The position numbers and the translations under genes were made by a program. The notes beneath the pieces are model-generated. The model was not told the DNA's origin. It saw only the letters and a program-made list of their open reading frames with translations, and did no database searches. From Planctomycetota bacterium (GTDB lineage Bacteria; Planctomycetota; Planctomycetia; Pirellulales; Lacipirellulaceae), in assembly GCA_013152205.1 (NCBI GenBank), contig JAADGV010000032.1, forward strand, positions 1 through 64,000: 64,000 nt of DNA, given 5' to 3'. Shown here in pieces: positions 34,893 to 44,040 of this stretch. Numbering within the stretch: the stretch's first letter is position 1; every line of letters begins with the position of its first letter.

Positions 34893-35046
34893 GAACACAG
34901 ATGAACGCTGATATAGCAGATTTTCGCAGATCACAAGACGGTTCTGTTCAACCGTCTGTTTCGATCCATAGCCCCATGGCTTCGGAAATTGCTTCCCTTC
35001 GTATCCGTAAAATCCGTCTGATCGGTGTTCATCCGCGTTCTATTAC
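34893..35046. repeat. Family E inverted repeat (GAACACAGATGAACGCTGAT type)
   Basis: Left arm 34893-34932 and right arm 34999-35046 are extended imperfect complements (ACACAGATGAACGCTGAT against ATCGGTGTTCATCCGCGTTC). An inner 7-bp hairpin GACGGTT/AACCGTC lies at 34937-34956. It separates the second and third GspF-like genes. Confidence 0.8.
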
Positions 35047-35095
35047 TTTAGATGATTGAAGTGTTACGAAAACAACCAACACAAGGATCTAGGCT

Positions 35096-36211
35096 TTGAG
35101 TGAATTGTTTCCCACCTTTGCTCGATTTGCACGGCGCCCTTGGCTCCCGGTTTGGCCGTTGCCTCTGTGGGTGGGCACGCCTTGGTGGCCGGCGGATACG
35201 CTTGCTTCAAAGCAACATGCGTTGTTGCTGGTGTTGTCTGTGGCGATTTCCGAACGGTTGGACGTTGTGCCGCTTGTAGAGAGTTTGGCCAAAGAACATC
35301 GGGGACGCTACCGGCGTCGACTCTACCGATTGGCACGGCGAATGACCTCGGGGACCTCGCTACCTGATGCTTTGGAACAAACGACCGGGGTGCTTTCCGA
35401 CGAGCAGATGCTCGCTATCCGGTTCGGAATTCAGTCGGGAACACTCCCTGAGGTATTGCAATCTTTGATCGACCAGCGTGATCAATCGCTAAACCCGATC
35501 GGCCACCGACTGCGTCAGATTGGTTTTTATGGAACATTTGTGAGTGTGCTTTTTCTGCTGGTGTTGTCGTTCATCATGGTCAGTATTATCCCAAGTTTTA
35601 ACGCGATTATGGAAGATTTCTCGCTCGATACGACCGCCCCACTCAGGCTGCTAACGAAAATTGCTGATGCGATGGCTGAAATGTGGCTACTAATTTTTCT
35701 GGCGCTGTTGTTTTGTGCATGGCTGATCAAGTCGGAATTTTCGCAGCGGTTTTTTCGTCGGCGCGTTTTCTCTCGACTCTTCAAGCCGATTGCCCAACTA
35801 CGCTCGGCCAATTTACTGAACCTGCTGGCGGTGGCGCAACAGGCAGGTCGGCCGTTGCCGGGGGTGCTTTCGACTTTGGCCCGGTATCACTACGACTCGC
35901 TGATTCGCCACAAGCTGTTGTTTGTCCGCAACGAAGTCGAGCAGGGCGCCGATCTCTGGAAGAGCCTTACAAAAACTCGGCTGCTTTCGTCGGCGGAATC
36001 GCGAGCATTGGAAAGCTCGGCCTCCACGGATTCTACGGTTTGGACATTGCAACACCTTGCCAATTGGAAACGCAGCCGCGTCGCACGTCGTTTCGATGTT
36101 TATGTCGACTTTTTGCTGCCGATGGTGATCGTGTTGATGGCCTCTGCCGTACTTCTTGTCGCATTGGCAACGCTAACGCCGCTGTTCGAAATGATCAACG
36201 CATTGAGTTAA
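35096..36211 (+). CDS. GspF/PilC-like inner-membrane protein (third)
   Basis: 371 residues; TTG start at 35096 with AAGGAT 7 nt upstream. The segment LARRMTSGTSLPDALEQTTG with AIRFGIQSGTLPEVLQSLID matches the GspF repeat; membrane helices near 142-165, 197-212 and 340-362. The second repeat LLNLLAVAQQAGRPLPGVLS is complete. The N terminus is short and lacks the canonical GspF domain. Pseudopilin-like genes follow within 6 bp, so it is probably their platform protein. Confidence 0.82.
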   Translation: MSELFPTFARFARRPWLPVWPLPLWVGTPWWPADTLASKQHALLLVLSVAISERLDVVPLVESLAKEHRGRYRRRLYRLARRMTSGTSLPDALEQTTGVLSDEQMLAIRFGIQSGTLPEVLQSLIDQRDQSLNPIGHRLRQIGFYGTFVSVLFLLVLSFIMVSIIPSFNAIMEDFSLDTTAPLRLLTKIADAMAEMWLLIFLALLFCAWLIKSEFSQRFFRRRVFSRLFKPIAQLRSANLLNLLAVAQQAGRPLPGVLSTLARYHYDSLIRHKLLFVRNEVEQGADLWKSLTKTRLLSSAESRALESSASTDSTVWTLQHLANWKRSRVARRFDVYVDFLLPMVIVLMASAVLLVALATLTPLFEMINALS

Positions 36212-36216
36212 TAACC

Positions 36217-36687
36217 ATGAATGTTCTTCCCAAACCAAAACGAACGAAAGGCACTGACGGCGTGTTCCGCAGGAGCACTCGTCGTTGCGGCTTTACCGTA
36301 ACCGAATTAGTGGTTGCCGCTTCGCTGCTAGTTGTTGTTATGTCGGTGGTTGCTTCTTTGACCGTGCGTAGCGGTCGACTTTGGCAAGATTCTCGCCACT
36401 ATCGGCTGGCAATCGACGAGCTATCCAATCAATTGGAGCGATTGACCTCTCTTGACGAAACCCGCCTTGCAATGGCAATCGCAGAGTTGTCGCCCTCTCA
36501 GCAAGTTCGCGACGCGCTGCCCAACCCGGTACTTTCTGCGGAGACCCTCGCCGACGAAGACGGCACCCGGCTTCTCTTGCATTTGGCTTGGGACCGTCTT
36601 GGCAAGAGCGTTCCTGTGACGCTGGTTGGTTGGGTTGATCCGTTGCCATCGTCCGCAGCATCTGCTGCAAGTGAGGAGACGCCATGA
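36217..36687 (+). CDS. Pseudopilin-like protein with prepilin leader
   Basis: 156 residues from ATG 36217; the long frame upstream is a shadow of the GspF-like gene. A basic lead ends in CGFTVTELVVAASLLVVVMS: Gly before Phe and Glu at +5 of the mature protein are the prepilin peptidase signature, followed by the membrane helix. The rest is hydrophilic (RHYRLAIDELSNQLERL). It should be cleaved by a prepilin peptidase, which is not in the window, and built into a short pseudopilus. It overlaps the next gene by 4 bp. Confidence 0.8.
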   Translation: MNVLPKPKRTKGTDGVFRRSTRRCGFTVTELVVAASLLVVVMSVVASLTVRSGRLWQDSRHYRLAIDELSNQLERLTSLDETRLAMAIAELSPSQQVRDALPNPVLSAETLADEDGTRLLLHLAWDRLGKSVPVTLVGWVDPLPSSAASAASEETP

Positions 36688-37202
36688 ATAATCGTCGAGC
36701 GTTCACTTTGGTCGAGATGTCTGTTTCAATCGCTGTCGGAAGTGTGTTGATGGGGTTGGCCCTGGGTATGGTGCATCGCACGATGCGAGCCGAGTCGACT
36801 GCTCGCATCAACGCCCAGGTCGAGCGCACCGCTGCACGTTTGTCTCGACAATTTCGCCACGACCTCCACCAAGCCCAGAGCATTTCGCTCGACAACCAGC
36901 AGAACGACACGCCCAGCTTGCGGCTGGTGCTTTCTGATCAACGTCCGATCACGTACCAAATCGATAAAAGCAGCATCCTCCGTGAACAACAACAAAGTGA
37001 CGAGCAAACCCATCGCGAGATTTTTTTGTTTCCTGATGACTACTCCCTGCTATTCGGTGAGTTGGGCGAGCCGTCTCGCGTTGTGCTGACGGTCGAGCAC
37101 GACACAAAACTGGTTGGCATCTCGCCGCAAGTCAGGCTCCACGTCGAAGCCGTCGTTGGCCAATTCCTACGGCTCAGTCAAACCGAAGGGGCTTCCCAAT
37201 GA
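36684..37202 (+). CDS. Pseudopilin-like protein with prepilin leader
   Basis: 172 residues. Short leader NNRRAFTLVEMSVSIAVGSV: Phe-Thr-Leu-Val-Glu is the classical type IV pilin cleavage site, although the residue before Phe is Ala in place of Gly. One membrane helix, then RLSRQFRHDLHQAQSISLDN and a beta-rich C-terminal region typical of GspJ-type minor pseudopilins. It overlaps both neighbours by 4 bp, indicating one coupled transcript. Confidence 0.8.
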   Translation: MNNRRAFTLVEMSVSIAVGSVLMGLALGMVHRTMRAESTARINAQVERTAARLSRQFRHDLHQAQSISLDNQQNDTPSLRLVLSDQRPITYQIDKSSILREQQQSDEQTHREIFLFPDDYSLLFGELGEPSRVVLTVEHDTKLVGISPQVRLHVEAVVGQFLRLSQTEGASQ

Positions 37203-37615
37203 AGTCACGCATGACATTCGCGAATCAACGCCGAACCTCACGCCAAGCCTCGGTGCTTGTCTGTGTGTTGGTTTGTCTGGCAATTGCCACGGCACTCGTT
37301 TCTTCAACAGTTCGCACCGCATTGGACGCGAGGCGAGCAATGCGCACGCAGCACCAGTTGCGACAAACCGAGCTACTGCTCGCCGCGGGCATCCAGAGAG
37401 CTACGCGGCAATTGAAGGCGTCTGCCGACTACACCGGTGAGACCTGGGACTTGTTGTTGCCGATGATTCCCAACATCGAATCCGCACAGGTAAAAATCGA
37501 CCTCCCCCCGGTAGCCGAGGATTCGTCGCGCAAGGTTCGCGTGACGGCTCGGCTATCGGTTTCGGCAAACAGGGCGATCCAACGTTCGTACAGTTTTTCT
37601 GTTGATCCTAACTAA
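37199..37615 (+). CDS. PilX/GspK-like membrane protein of pseudopilin operon
   Basis: 138 residues. A membrane helix near residues 18-38 (VLVCVLVCLAIATALVSS) is followed by a helical segment (ALDARRAMRTQHQLRQTELL) and a short soluble domain. There is no FTLVE cleavage motif, so it resembles minor PilX/GspK-type components where the helix is preceded by a basic lead (RTSRQAS). It overlaps the preceding gene by 4 bp. Confidence 0.6.
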   Translation: MKSRMTFANQRRTSRQASVLVCVLVCLAIATALVSSTVRTALDARRAMRTQHQLRQTELLLAAGIQRATRQLKASADYTGETWDLLLPMIPNIESAQVKIDLPPVAEDSSRKVRVTARLSVSANRAIQRSYSFSVDPN

Positions 37616-37636
37616 CTCTCAGCAAGGAGTAATCTT

Positions 37637-38530
37637 ATGACGATGGTACCTATCACTCGTTGGCATACCGAACGCGAACCCAAACGATTCGCTTTTACGC
37701 TCGTGGAACTTTTAGTCGTGATCGCGATTATCGGCTTGCTGGTGGCACTGTTGTTGCCGGCCGTTCAGGCAGCCCGCGAGGCGGCACGACGTACTTCATG
37801 CTTGAACAACATTTCCCAATTGGCACTGGCGATACACAACTATGAATTCAGCACGGAGCATTTGCCGTCTGGCTCGATCAACCCTGAAGGCCCCATTCGT
37901 AGCGAGCCTGAGGGCCAGCATGTGAGTTGGCTGGTTCAGATTTTGCCCTACGCTGAGCAGAATAACGCCTATCAACTCTTCGACCAAGAGGCCGGCGCCT
38001 ACGCTCGCGTCAATGGCGAAATCCGCTCGCTGAAGGTGCAACTTTTCACCTGCCCGTCGTATCCAGGTGATGAAACCAACGAGAATGAGACCGTGGCTCG
38101 AACGACTTACGCCGGTTGTTATAATGATCGGGAAGCGCCAATTGATGCCGACAACAATGGCCTGCTCTTTTTGAATAGTAAGATCCGCTACACCGACATT
38201 TTGGACGGCAGTTCTCAAACGATTTTGCTCGGAGAGTTTCGACCTGACGAAGATGAACTTGGCTGGGTGAGCGGTACGCGGGCCACGCTACGAAATACCG
38301 ATCGGTTTGATAAAAATGATTTTCGTCGCGTGAATCGTCGGCAGCCAGAAAATTCGCTCCCGCCTGCTGGGCCTCTGGATGTGGGTGGATTCGGAAGTTC
38401 CCACCCTGGCGGCTCGCAATTCGCCTTTGCCGATGGTTCTTGTAGGATGGTCAATGAGTCTATCGAACCGGAGGTGCTGCAACAACTGGGGCACCGTGCC
38501 GATGGTAAGCTGCTGAAGGCGGATTATTGA
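37637..38530 (+). CDS. DUF1559 domain pseudopilin-like protein
   Basis: 297 residues. AAGGAG sits just upstream of the ATG. Prepilin leader RFAFTLVELLVVIAIIGLLV with the hallmark ALLLPAVQAAREAARRTSCLNN, then the planctomycete DUF1559 (H-X9-DG) domain, ending HPGGSQFAFADGSCRM. These proteins are numerous in planctomycetes and probably form surface fibres or pseudopili; function unproven. It ends the operon that begins at the sigma factor. Confidence 0.9.
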   Translation: MTMVPITRWHTEREPKRFAFTLVELLVVIAIIGLLVALLLPAVQAAREAARRTSCLNNISQLALAIHNYEFSTEHLPSGSINPEGPIRSEPEGQHVSWLVQILPYAEQNNAYQLFDQEAGAYARVNGEIRSLKVQLFTCPSYPGDETNENETVARTTYAGCYNDREAPIDADNNGLLFLNSKIRYTDILDGSSQTILLGEFRPDEDELGWVSGTRATLRNTDRFDKNDFRRVNRRQPENSLPPAGPLDVGGFGSSHPGGSQFAFADGSCRMVNESIEPEVLQQLGHRADGKLLKADY

Positions 38531-38715
38531 TATCAGAGAAAGATCGCCGGGCCGTATGAATGTCGAGTCTTACGAAAGATCTGACGTTCGCAAGGAGGCC
38601 CAGCGATGGCATGTCATCTCACCTTTCAAGAACGAGAAGCCCGATACCGATTGAAAAACTGACGAAAGAGCGGTCGCTCGAACAGATTATCGGACGGATT
38701 CGCAAAGGCGCAAGC

Positions 38716-39555
38716 TCACTCTTTCACCGCACCGAGGGTCATTCCAGAAACCAGGTACTTGCTGAGCACGAGAAAAACGATTACCACCGGAAGGCTGACA
38801 AGAATCGAGGCCGCGGCGTAGAGGCCCCATTGGGTGGACATGCTTGCTTGAAAGTTTTTTATGCCTAGTGGCAACGTGAATAGATCAGATTCCTGGAGCA
38901 CTTGAGCGGCAACAATGTATTCGCTCCAAGCGGTCATGAAGCTAAACAGAGCGGTGATTACCAGTCCAGGTGCGGCGAGAGGTAAAATTACGCGAGTAAA
39001 AGCGCTCATTTGACTACAGCCATCAATGCGGGCAGCTTCTTCTAACGACGTGGGAATGGTGTCGTAGAACCCTTTCATCTGCCAGATACAAAATGGCAGG
39101 GCCGTCGATACGTAGAAGATCATCAGCCCAAAAAAAGTATTCACGAGATGAAGCTTGGCAATCAAAATGTACAACGGCAACAACAGCATAGTTGCGGGAA
39201 ACATCTGTGTCGTGAGGATTGCCAGCATCGTAGTCTGGCGACCGATGAATTTGAATCGGCTCAATGCGTAGCCACCGATCGCTGCCATCGCGACCCCAGT
39301 CAGCGTGACCAATAGCGACACCAACAGAGAGTTACCGAGCCAGCGCAGAAACGGTTCTTCGTAAATCAGTTGCGAGTAGCTGGCGAAGCTCCAATTTTCG
39401 GGAATGATCGAGAGGTCGGTCGATTGAAGTTGGTTGCCAGGGCGCAACGAGATGGTAACTACCGTGAGTACGGGATAGATGCTGATGGCAGCAAACAACA
39501 GCAGCACCGTGTGCCGCAATAACGTGATCCAACGGCTTTCGGCGAGCTTATCCAT
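38716..39555 (-). CDS. MalG-like carbohydrate ABC transporter permease
   Basis: 279 residues. I prefer ATG 39555 over 39561 because of spacing to ACGGAG; the start overlaps the end of the upstream fused gene by 8 bp, so they are translationally coupled. Six membrane helices, and the EAA loop is visible: EEAARIDGCSQMSAFTRVIL. It belongs to the CUT1 group that imports oligosaccharides. With the fused binding-protein/MalF gene it should form the membrane part of a maltodextrin-type importer; the ATPase is not encoded in the window. Confidence 0.9.
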   Translation of the reverse strand: MDKLAESRWITLLRHTVLLLFAAISIYPVLTVVTISLRPGNQLQSTDLSIIPENWSFASYSQLIYEEPFLRWLGNSLLVSLLVTLTGVAMAAIGGYALSRFKFIGRQTTMLAILTTQMFPATMLLLPLYILIAKLHLVNTFFGLMIFYVSTALPFCIWQMKGFYDTIPTSLEEAARIDGCSQMSAFTRVILPLAAPGLVITALFSFMTAWSEYIVAAQVLQESDLFTLPLGIKNFQASMSTQWGLYAAASILVSLPVVIVFLVLSKYLVSGMTLGAVKE

Positions 39556-41884
39556 AGACATTCTCCGTAGCCTTGCTCCGATGTAATGAAACGAGACTGG
39601 TAACCAGCAGCATGGCGAAGATGACCATCGACAGCGCGGCTCCGTAGCCATAGCGGTACAAATTGAACACCGCTTTGTAGACGTACGAAACGAGGATGTG
39701 GGTTTGATCGGATGGTTCTCCACCATTGGACACTAGCCACACCACATTGAGATTGTTAAAAGTCCAAATGGCTCCCAGGGTAATGGCGGGGGCCAATACG
39801 GGCTTCAAAAGGGGGAGCGTCACGTTGCGAAATTGTTGCAAGCGATTTGCTCCATCAATGCGAGCTGCTTCGTAAAGCTCGTGCGGAATACCTTGTAAGC
39901 CACCCAAAGCAATCACCATCATAAATGGATAACCGAGCCAGACATTGGCCACGATGCAGGCGGCAAATGCAGGCCCAGGCTCGCCAAGCCAATTGAAAGG
40001 GGGGCTGCCAAAGAACTCGACAAACCAGGAGTTCGTCGTCACCAGATTGATTGGCCATGAACTGGCTAATAAATTGATCGCACCATAGTCGTAATGGAAC
40101 ATGCTCCGCCAAGTCAGCGCGGTGATATAGGCAGGTACGGCCCAGGGGATAATCAAAAAGATTCGGTAGATTGCTTTGCCGCGAATGGGGCCGTTAATTG
40201 CGATCGCTAGCATCACGCCAATGGCAACATGAAAGAAGACATTCACCACCGTCCAGATGAGAGTTTTGAATAGGATGGTAAAGAATTTTGCTTCGGAAAA
40301 CACTTCCAGGTAATTCGCCAGTCCGATGATCTTCCAATCTTGAAAGTTGGTCAGCGACATATCAGACAGCGACAACATCAAGTTGTAGAAGAACGGAAAG
40401 ACAATCGTGAGAAAGATGGTAGCCAACGCGGGAGCGATTAGCAGGTAGGCGAAAGGCTGGCGACGGAAGTCTGGCAAAAAGTCGAGCAGGCTCTTTCGCT
40501 GCCAGACGACTAATGCACCACAAATAAGAATACCCGCCAGTTGCCATGCCCAGACGGCCGTTTCTTTGTCGGTTTTTCGATTCATCAATTGAATCGCACG
40601 AAGTGCGTCTTTTTGCATGCTTTGAGCCGCTTCTTGCGGCGAGACGCTTCCACCTAACAACGCTTGGTAGTGCGGGCGCATGGCATCCCAAACCGCACGC
40701 AACTCGGTATCGACGGGCATCATCCGGCCATTGGCGAACTGTTGCTTTGAGGCCAATAGTGTCGGGTCGGTGGTTAGTAGCGGGTCGTCATGAAGGGCCT
40801 TGCGCGAGGGCAAGATCTTCAGTTTTTGCATCAGCTCTCGCTGTGCCGATTCGCTGGTGGCAAACGTGACAAATTTCATCGCCGCCGCAGCCGATTCGGG
40901 CGTGGCGTAGGCGTTGAGCGAGTAACCTTTGGGCGACACCATCGGCGCCATCGGCAATCCGGTCGCGCTCACGATCGGCAACGGAGCCACTACCGCATCG
41001 ATGCCTTCTGTATTTAAGTAGTCGGCCCAACTCCAATCGCCGTTGATAATCATGGCCGCCTTGCCACTTTTGAACAGCGAGTCAGCCGTCTCGTAGTCGC
41101 AGTTGCGAGGTACGATGCCGTATTTATCTTGCAGCGATAAAATTAGTTCGTAGGCAGCGACGCACTCGGGCGTATCTAAAGCGGGAACCGGATCGCCTGA
41201 GTCGTCGAACACCCAGGCTCCGTAGCCGGTTAGAAACGGGATCGCAAAAAACGGCTCGACAAAATTCCAAACCAGGCCGTAAGATTCGTTGCGACCGTCC
41301 TTGTTTTCGTCGAGCGTGTTTTTGACTCCCAGCTCGATTAGCTCGTCGGTGGTGGTTGGCGGGGAGGCTATCAAATTGCGGTTGTAGACCAAGGCGAGGT
41401 GGTTGCCGAGCCGGTCGGGTATCTGGAGCAAAGCAAGTTGTTTTGGATTGTCGTGCGATGGTAGATACGTTAGCGAATCGTCTACGAAATCGGCGGGATC
41501 TAGGGCGGGTGCTAACACACTCATATCTTGGACGATGCCCATCGTATGAAAGGCTCCGAGCACGTCGGATGGCCCGTAAATTAGCTCGGGGCCGATGCCA
41601 GCCAGCGCCGCAGCCTGAAAGCCGCTGCGAAGTTCCTCGGTTTCTTTGTAGAGTGCTCGGATTCGATACTGAGGGTTTTCATCTTCGAACTTGGCGATTC
41701 GTTCGTTCAGTATTACTCGCTCGGCAGGCACCATCTGATGCCAGAGAGTCAAAACTTTTCGATCGTCCTGCTGCTGGCAGCCTGATAGAGAGCCCAACAT
41801 CGCAAGCAGCAGCGAGCATTTTGCATGAACGAAAAAGCGAGAACGCCGCCCTGCTCTGCTGAGTTTGAAAGGAGCATTTGCCAT
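39548..41884 (-). CDS. Fused sugar-binding lipoprotein and MalF-like permease
   Basis: 778 residues. Lipobox LSGC with Cys36, then a family 1 solute-binding domain (about 45-430; VLTLWHQMVPAERVI, GKAAMIINGDWSWADYL, LPSRKALHDDPLL). A membrane helix (about 443-460; AWQLAGILICGALVVWQ) links it to a complete MalF-type permease (about 475-775) with the EAA loop YEAARIDGANRLQQF. Normally these are two separate proteins, so this is a genuine fusion or the binding domain is tethered to its channel. ATG at 41884 lies 8 bp after the amylase stop; the MalG gene overlaps its end. Substrate inferred as maltodextrin from the amylases. Confidence 0.9.
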   Translation of the reverse strand: MANAPFKLSRAGRRSRFFVHAKCSLLLAMLGSLSGCQQQDDRKVLTLWHQMVPAERVILNERIAKFEDENPQYRIRALYKETEELRSGFQAAALAGIGPELIYGPSDVLGAFHTMGIVQDMSVLAPALDPADFVDDSLTYLPSHDNPKQLALLQIPDRLGNHLALVYNRNLIASPPTTTDELIELGVKNTLDENKDGRNESYGLVWNFVEPFFAIPFLTGYGAWVFDDSGDPVPALDTPECVAAYELILSLQDKYGIVPRNCDYETADSLFKSGKAAMIINGDWSWADYLNTEGIDAVVAPLPIVSATGLPMAPMVSPKGYSLNAYATPESAAAAMKFVTFATSESAQRELMQKLKILPSRKALHDDPLLTTDPTLLASKQQFANGRMMPVDTELRAVWDAMRPHYQALLGGSVSPQEAAQSMQKDALRAIQLMNRKTDKETAVWAWQLAGILICGALVVWQRKSLLDFLPDFRRQPFAYLLIAPALATIFLTIVFPFFYNLMLSLSDMSLTNFQDWKIIGLANYLEVFSEAKFFTILFKTLIWTVVNVFFHVAIGVMLAIAINGPIRGKAIYRIFLIIPWAVPAYITALTWRSMFHYDYGAINLLASSWPINLVTTNSWFVEFFGSPPFNWLGEPGPAFAACIVANVWLGYPFMMVIALGGLQGIPHELYEAARIDGANRLQQFRNVTLPLLKPVLAPAITLGAIWTFNNLNVVWLVSNGGEPSDQTHILVSYVYKAVFNLYRYGYGAALSMVIFAMLLVTSLVSLHRSKATENVYG

Positions 41885-41892
41885 GATAGGCG

Positions 41893-43920
41893 TTACTCCC
41901 CGGCTGCTTGCTCAGCGAGAACAACGCCATTGAGAGCGGGTATGGTGATTACCAAAGAATTGTCTTCCTTGCGTACTTTGATCGTGCCCGCGTCAACGGA
42001 CGTAGCAAAGACCGGACGAAGCCGCTGTCCGTAGTTTTTAGGGACTTTCCATTGAAATGGTTTCTCTCCGCGATTGATCGCGACCAGCAGCACTTCGCCT
42101 TTGTACGATCGCTGAAAAGCAAAGAACATTGCTGCGTCGTCGCAGGCGGTAAGTTCAAATGCGCCATGACTCAAAGCCGGAGAATCTCTTCGCAGATGAA
42201 TCACTTGGCGATAAAAGTCGAACAGTTCCCTGTTGAACTCAACTGAATCAGACTCTCGCGGTCGGCCCAGGGGGTCCTGTGATTGATCTTGGTAGGTAAG
42301 GTCATCCCAAACCATGGGCATGCGATCGCAGGGGTCGTCTCCGCCCCACATCCCCGATTCGGTTCCGTAGTAGACCATTGGCGCGCCAACGTAGGCCATC
42401 TGCATCAGCGCCACTAATCGCTGAAGTTTACGATCTTTGTTGTTTGGCGCTCGAACATTGTACTGATTGTTGTTGCGAGGGCTGACTTTCTCGGATACGT
42501 CAAAATCGAACCGCTCGGGCTGTTTGTAATCTTGCGGGTTTGCATTAACAATCATCGAGGCCAAGCGATCGGTGTCGTGTGAGTCGATCAGGTTTTGTAG
42601 CGCAAATTGCATTGCCCTGGGATAGGTTTCCCGACGCTGCTCAATCTGTAGTCCGAAATCGTTGGGCGTAAGCACCCCATCGATGAGATATCCTTTGACA
42701 AGATAGGCAAAGCCATGATAGTTCATCGTCCCTGAGAATCGCCCATCGACAAGGTATCCCAGAGCTTCTCCCCAGAATTCACCCACCGTATAGGCCTCAG
42801 GGTTTATTTCCCGAACCAGCGTATTCCAATCTCGCCAAAATCGCATTGGCACTTCGTTGGCAACATCAAGTCGCCAGCCATCGATTCCATCCGACGGGTC
42901 GCCATCGTTGTTCGGGTCCATCCAACGGCGAGTAATATCGAAAACGTATTGTTTCGGCCCATGATGAAGGTCGTCGCCCGCGGGGTTGTCGGCAAATTCG
43001 GGCAAGGTCTCGAAGCCCCACCAGCTTTTGTATCGAAACTCGTTTTTGTCGGTCGCGAGATCGTCGAACGATTGAACGATGTACCAATCTTGATACTCCG
43101 ACTTTTCCTGTTTTTCGACGATATCGGCAAACGCGAAAAAGTCGCGACCCGTGTGATTAAAAACACCATCGATGATGAGTCGGATGCCGCGATCGTGTGC
43201 TTGTCGAATCAACTCAAGAAAGAGCTTGTCGGCAGCCGTCCAATGCCATGTTTTTGGATTGGCCGATTCTTTTTGGATTAACTCGAAATCACCTTGTGGA
43301 TCGGGCCCGAAGTAGGGGTCGATATGGTGCATCGACGAGGCGTCGTATTTGTGTAGCGATCGCGCATAGAAAACCGGATTCAGATAGATCGCGTTGATCC
43401 CCAAGTCTTGCAGGTAATCGAGCTTGTCGATGATCCCTTGCAGGTCGCCGCCATAGCGACGGTTGAAGACACCATTCTCGTAGAAGTTGTCTCCCTCCTG
43501 GAGTTCCCAATCGGCACGCGCATACCAGTCGCCGGTCCACGAAGAAATCGCCCAAGTCTCGGGCACCGAGATCGGGGACTCTAGAGAATCGCGAGTGGGA
43601 TCGTTGTTCAGGTCGCCGTTTCGGAATCGCGACGGAAAAATTTGATAGAAGACGGCCTCCGTTACCCAATCGGGGATAAACTGGGCGACCGCCTGATCGG
43701 CGGAGTGCGAGCCGGCTGTCGGCGATGCGGAGGTGGCAGCATTTACCAGGCCGGGCGACTTTGGCTCGACTTTGGCTGCGATTCGGTCTCCTGATTGGAC
43801 TTCGCTTAATTCGCATCCCAATGTTGCCGCCAATAGCAGCACGGCAGAGAAACAAAGCGCAAGATTGAGCACCGGCATCGGGGGTATTTCAGAATTTTCC
43901 GTGTCGGCACGAGTTCTCAT
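41893..43920 (-). CDS. GH13 alpha-amylase family lipoprotein, neopullulanase/cyclomaltodextrinase-like
   Basis: About 675 residues; ATG 43920 chosen (a TTG at 43932 is possible). The lipobox LLAATLGCEL suggests a membrane-anchored secreted enzyme. The four GH13 regions are present: LIIDGVFNHTG, GWRLDVANEV with the nucleophile Asp, YTVGEFWGEA with the acid Glu, and IDSHDTDRLA. GGDLQGIIDKLDYLQDLGI is typical of cyclomaltodextrinase/neopullulanase types. It ends 8 bp before the transporter gene, so degradation and uptake are co-expressed. Exact linkage specificity cannot be told. Confidence 0.92.
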   Translation of the reverse strand: MRTRADTENSEIPPMPVLNLALCFSAVLLLAATLGCELSEVQSGDRIAAKVEPKSPGLVNAATSASPTAGSHSADQAVAQFIPDWVTEAVFYQIFPSRFRNGDLNNDPTRDSLESPISVPETWAISSWTGDWYARADWELQEGDNFYENGVFNRRYGGDLQGIIDKLDYLQDLGINAIYLNPVFYARSLHKYDASSMHHIDPYFGPDPQGDFELIQKESANPKTWHWTAADKLFLELIRQAHDRGIRLIIDGVFNHTGRDFFAFADIVEKQEKSEYQDWYIVQSFDDLATDKNEFRYKSWWGFETLPEFADNPAGDDLHHGPKQYVFDITRRWMDPNNDGDPSDGIDGWRLDVANEVPMRFWRDWNTLVREINPEAYTVGEFWGEALGYLVDGRFSGTMNYHGFAYLVKGYLIDGVLTPNDFGLQIEQRRETYPRAMQFALQNLIDSHDTDRLASMIVNANPQDYKQPERFDFDVSEKVSPRNNNQYNVRAPNNKDRKLQRLVALMQMAYVGAPMVYYGTESGMWGGDDPCDRMPMVWDDLTYQDQSQDPLGRPRESDSVEFNRELFDFYRQVIHLRRDSPALSHGAFELTACDDAAMFFAFQRSYKGEVLLVAINRGEKPFQWKVPKNYGQRLRPVFATSVDAGTIKVRKEDNSLVITIPALNGVVLAEQAAGE

Positions 43921-43961
43921 GATTAGTAACAAACCTTCTCTGCAACGACAACACTAAGGAA

Positions 43962-44003
43962 AAAAATAGGCTGGTCCCGGTTGCGGCCATCCGGAACCAG
44001 CCT
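43962..44003 (-). terminator. Intrinsic terminator downstream of a PEP-CTERM gene
   Basis: Reading the minus strand, AGGCTGGTTCCGG (44003-43991) pairs with CCGGGACCAGCCT (43980-43968; 12/13) and is followed by ATTTTTT (43967-43961). It lies 38 bp after the stop of the 44041 gene, separating it from the amylase gene. Confidence 0.8.
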
Positions 44004-44040
44004 GTGAGATCTCTCGCAGGCCACTACGAGAGAGATGATG

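Noticed and set aside
35683-36216. Long N-terminal extension of the first pseudopilin
   Set aside because: It overlaps the third GspF-like gene; a prepilin leader needs a short basic N terminus, which begins at 36217.
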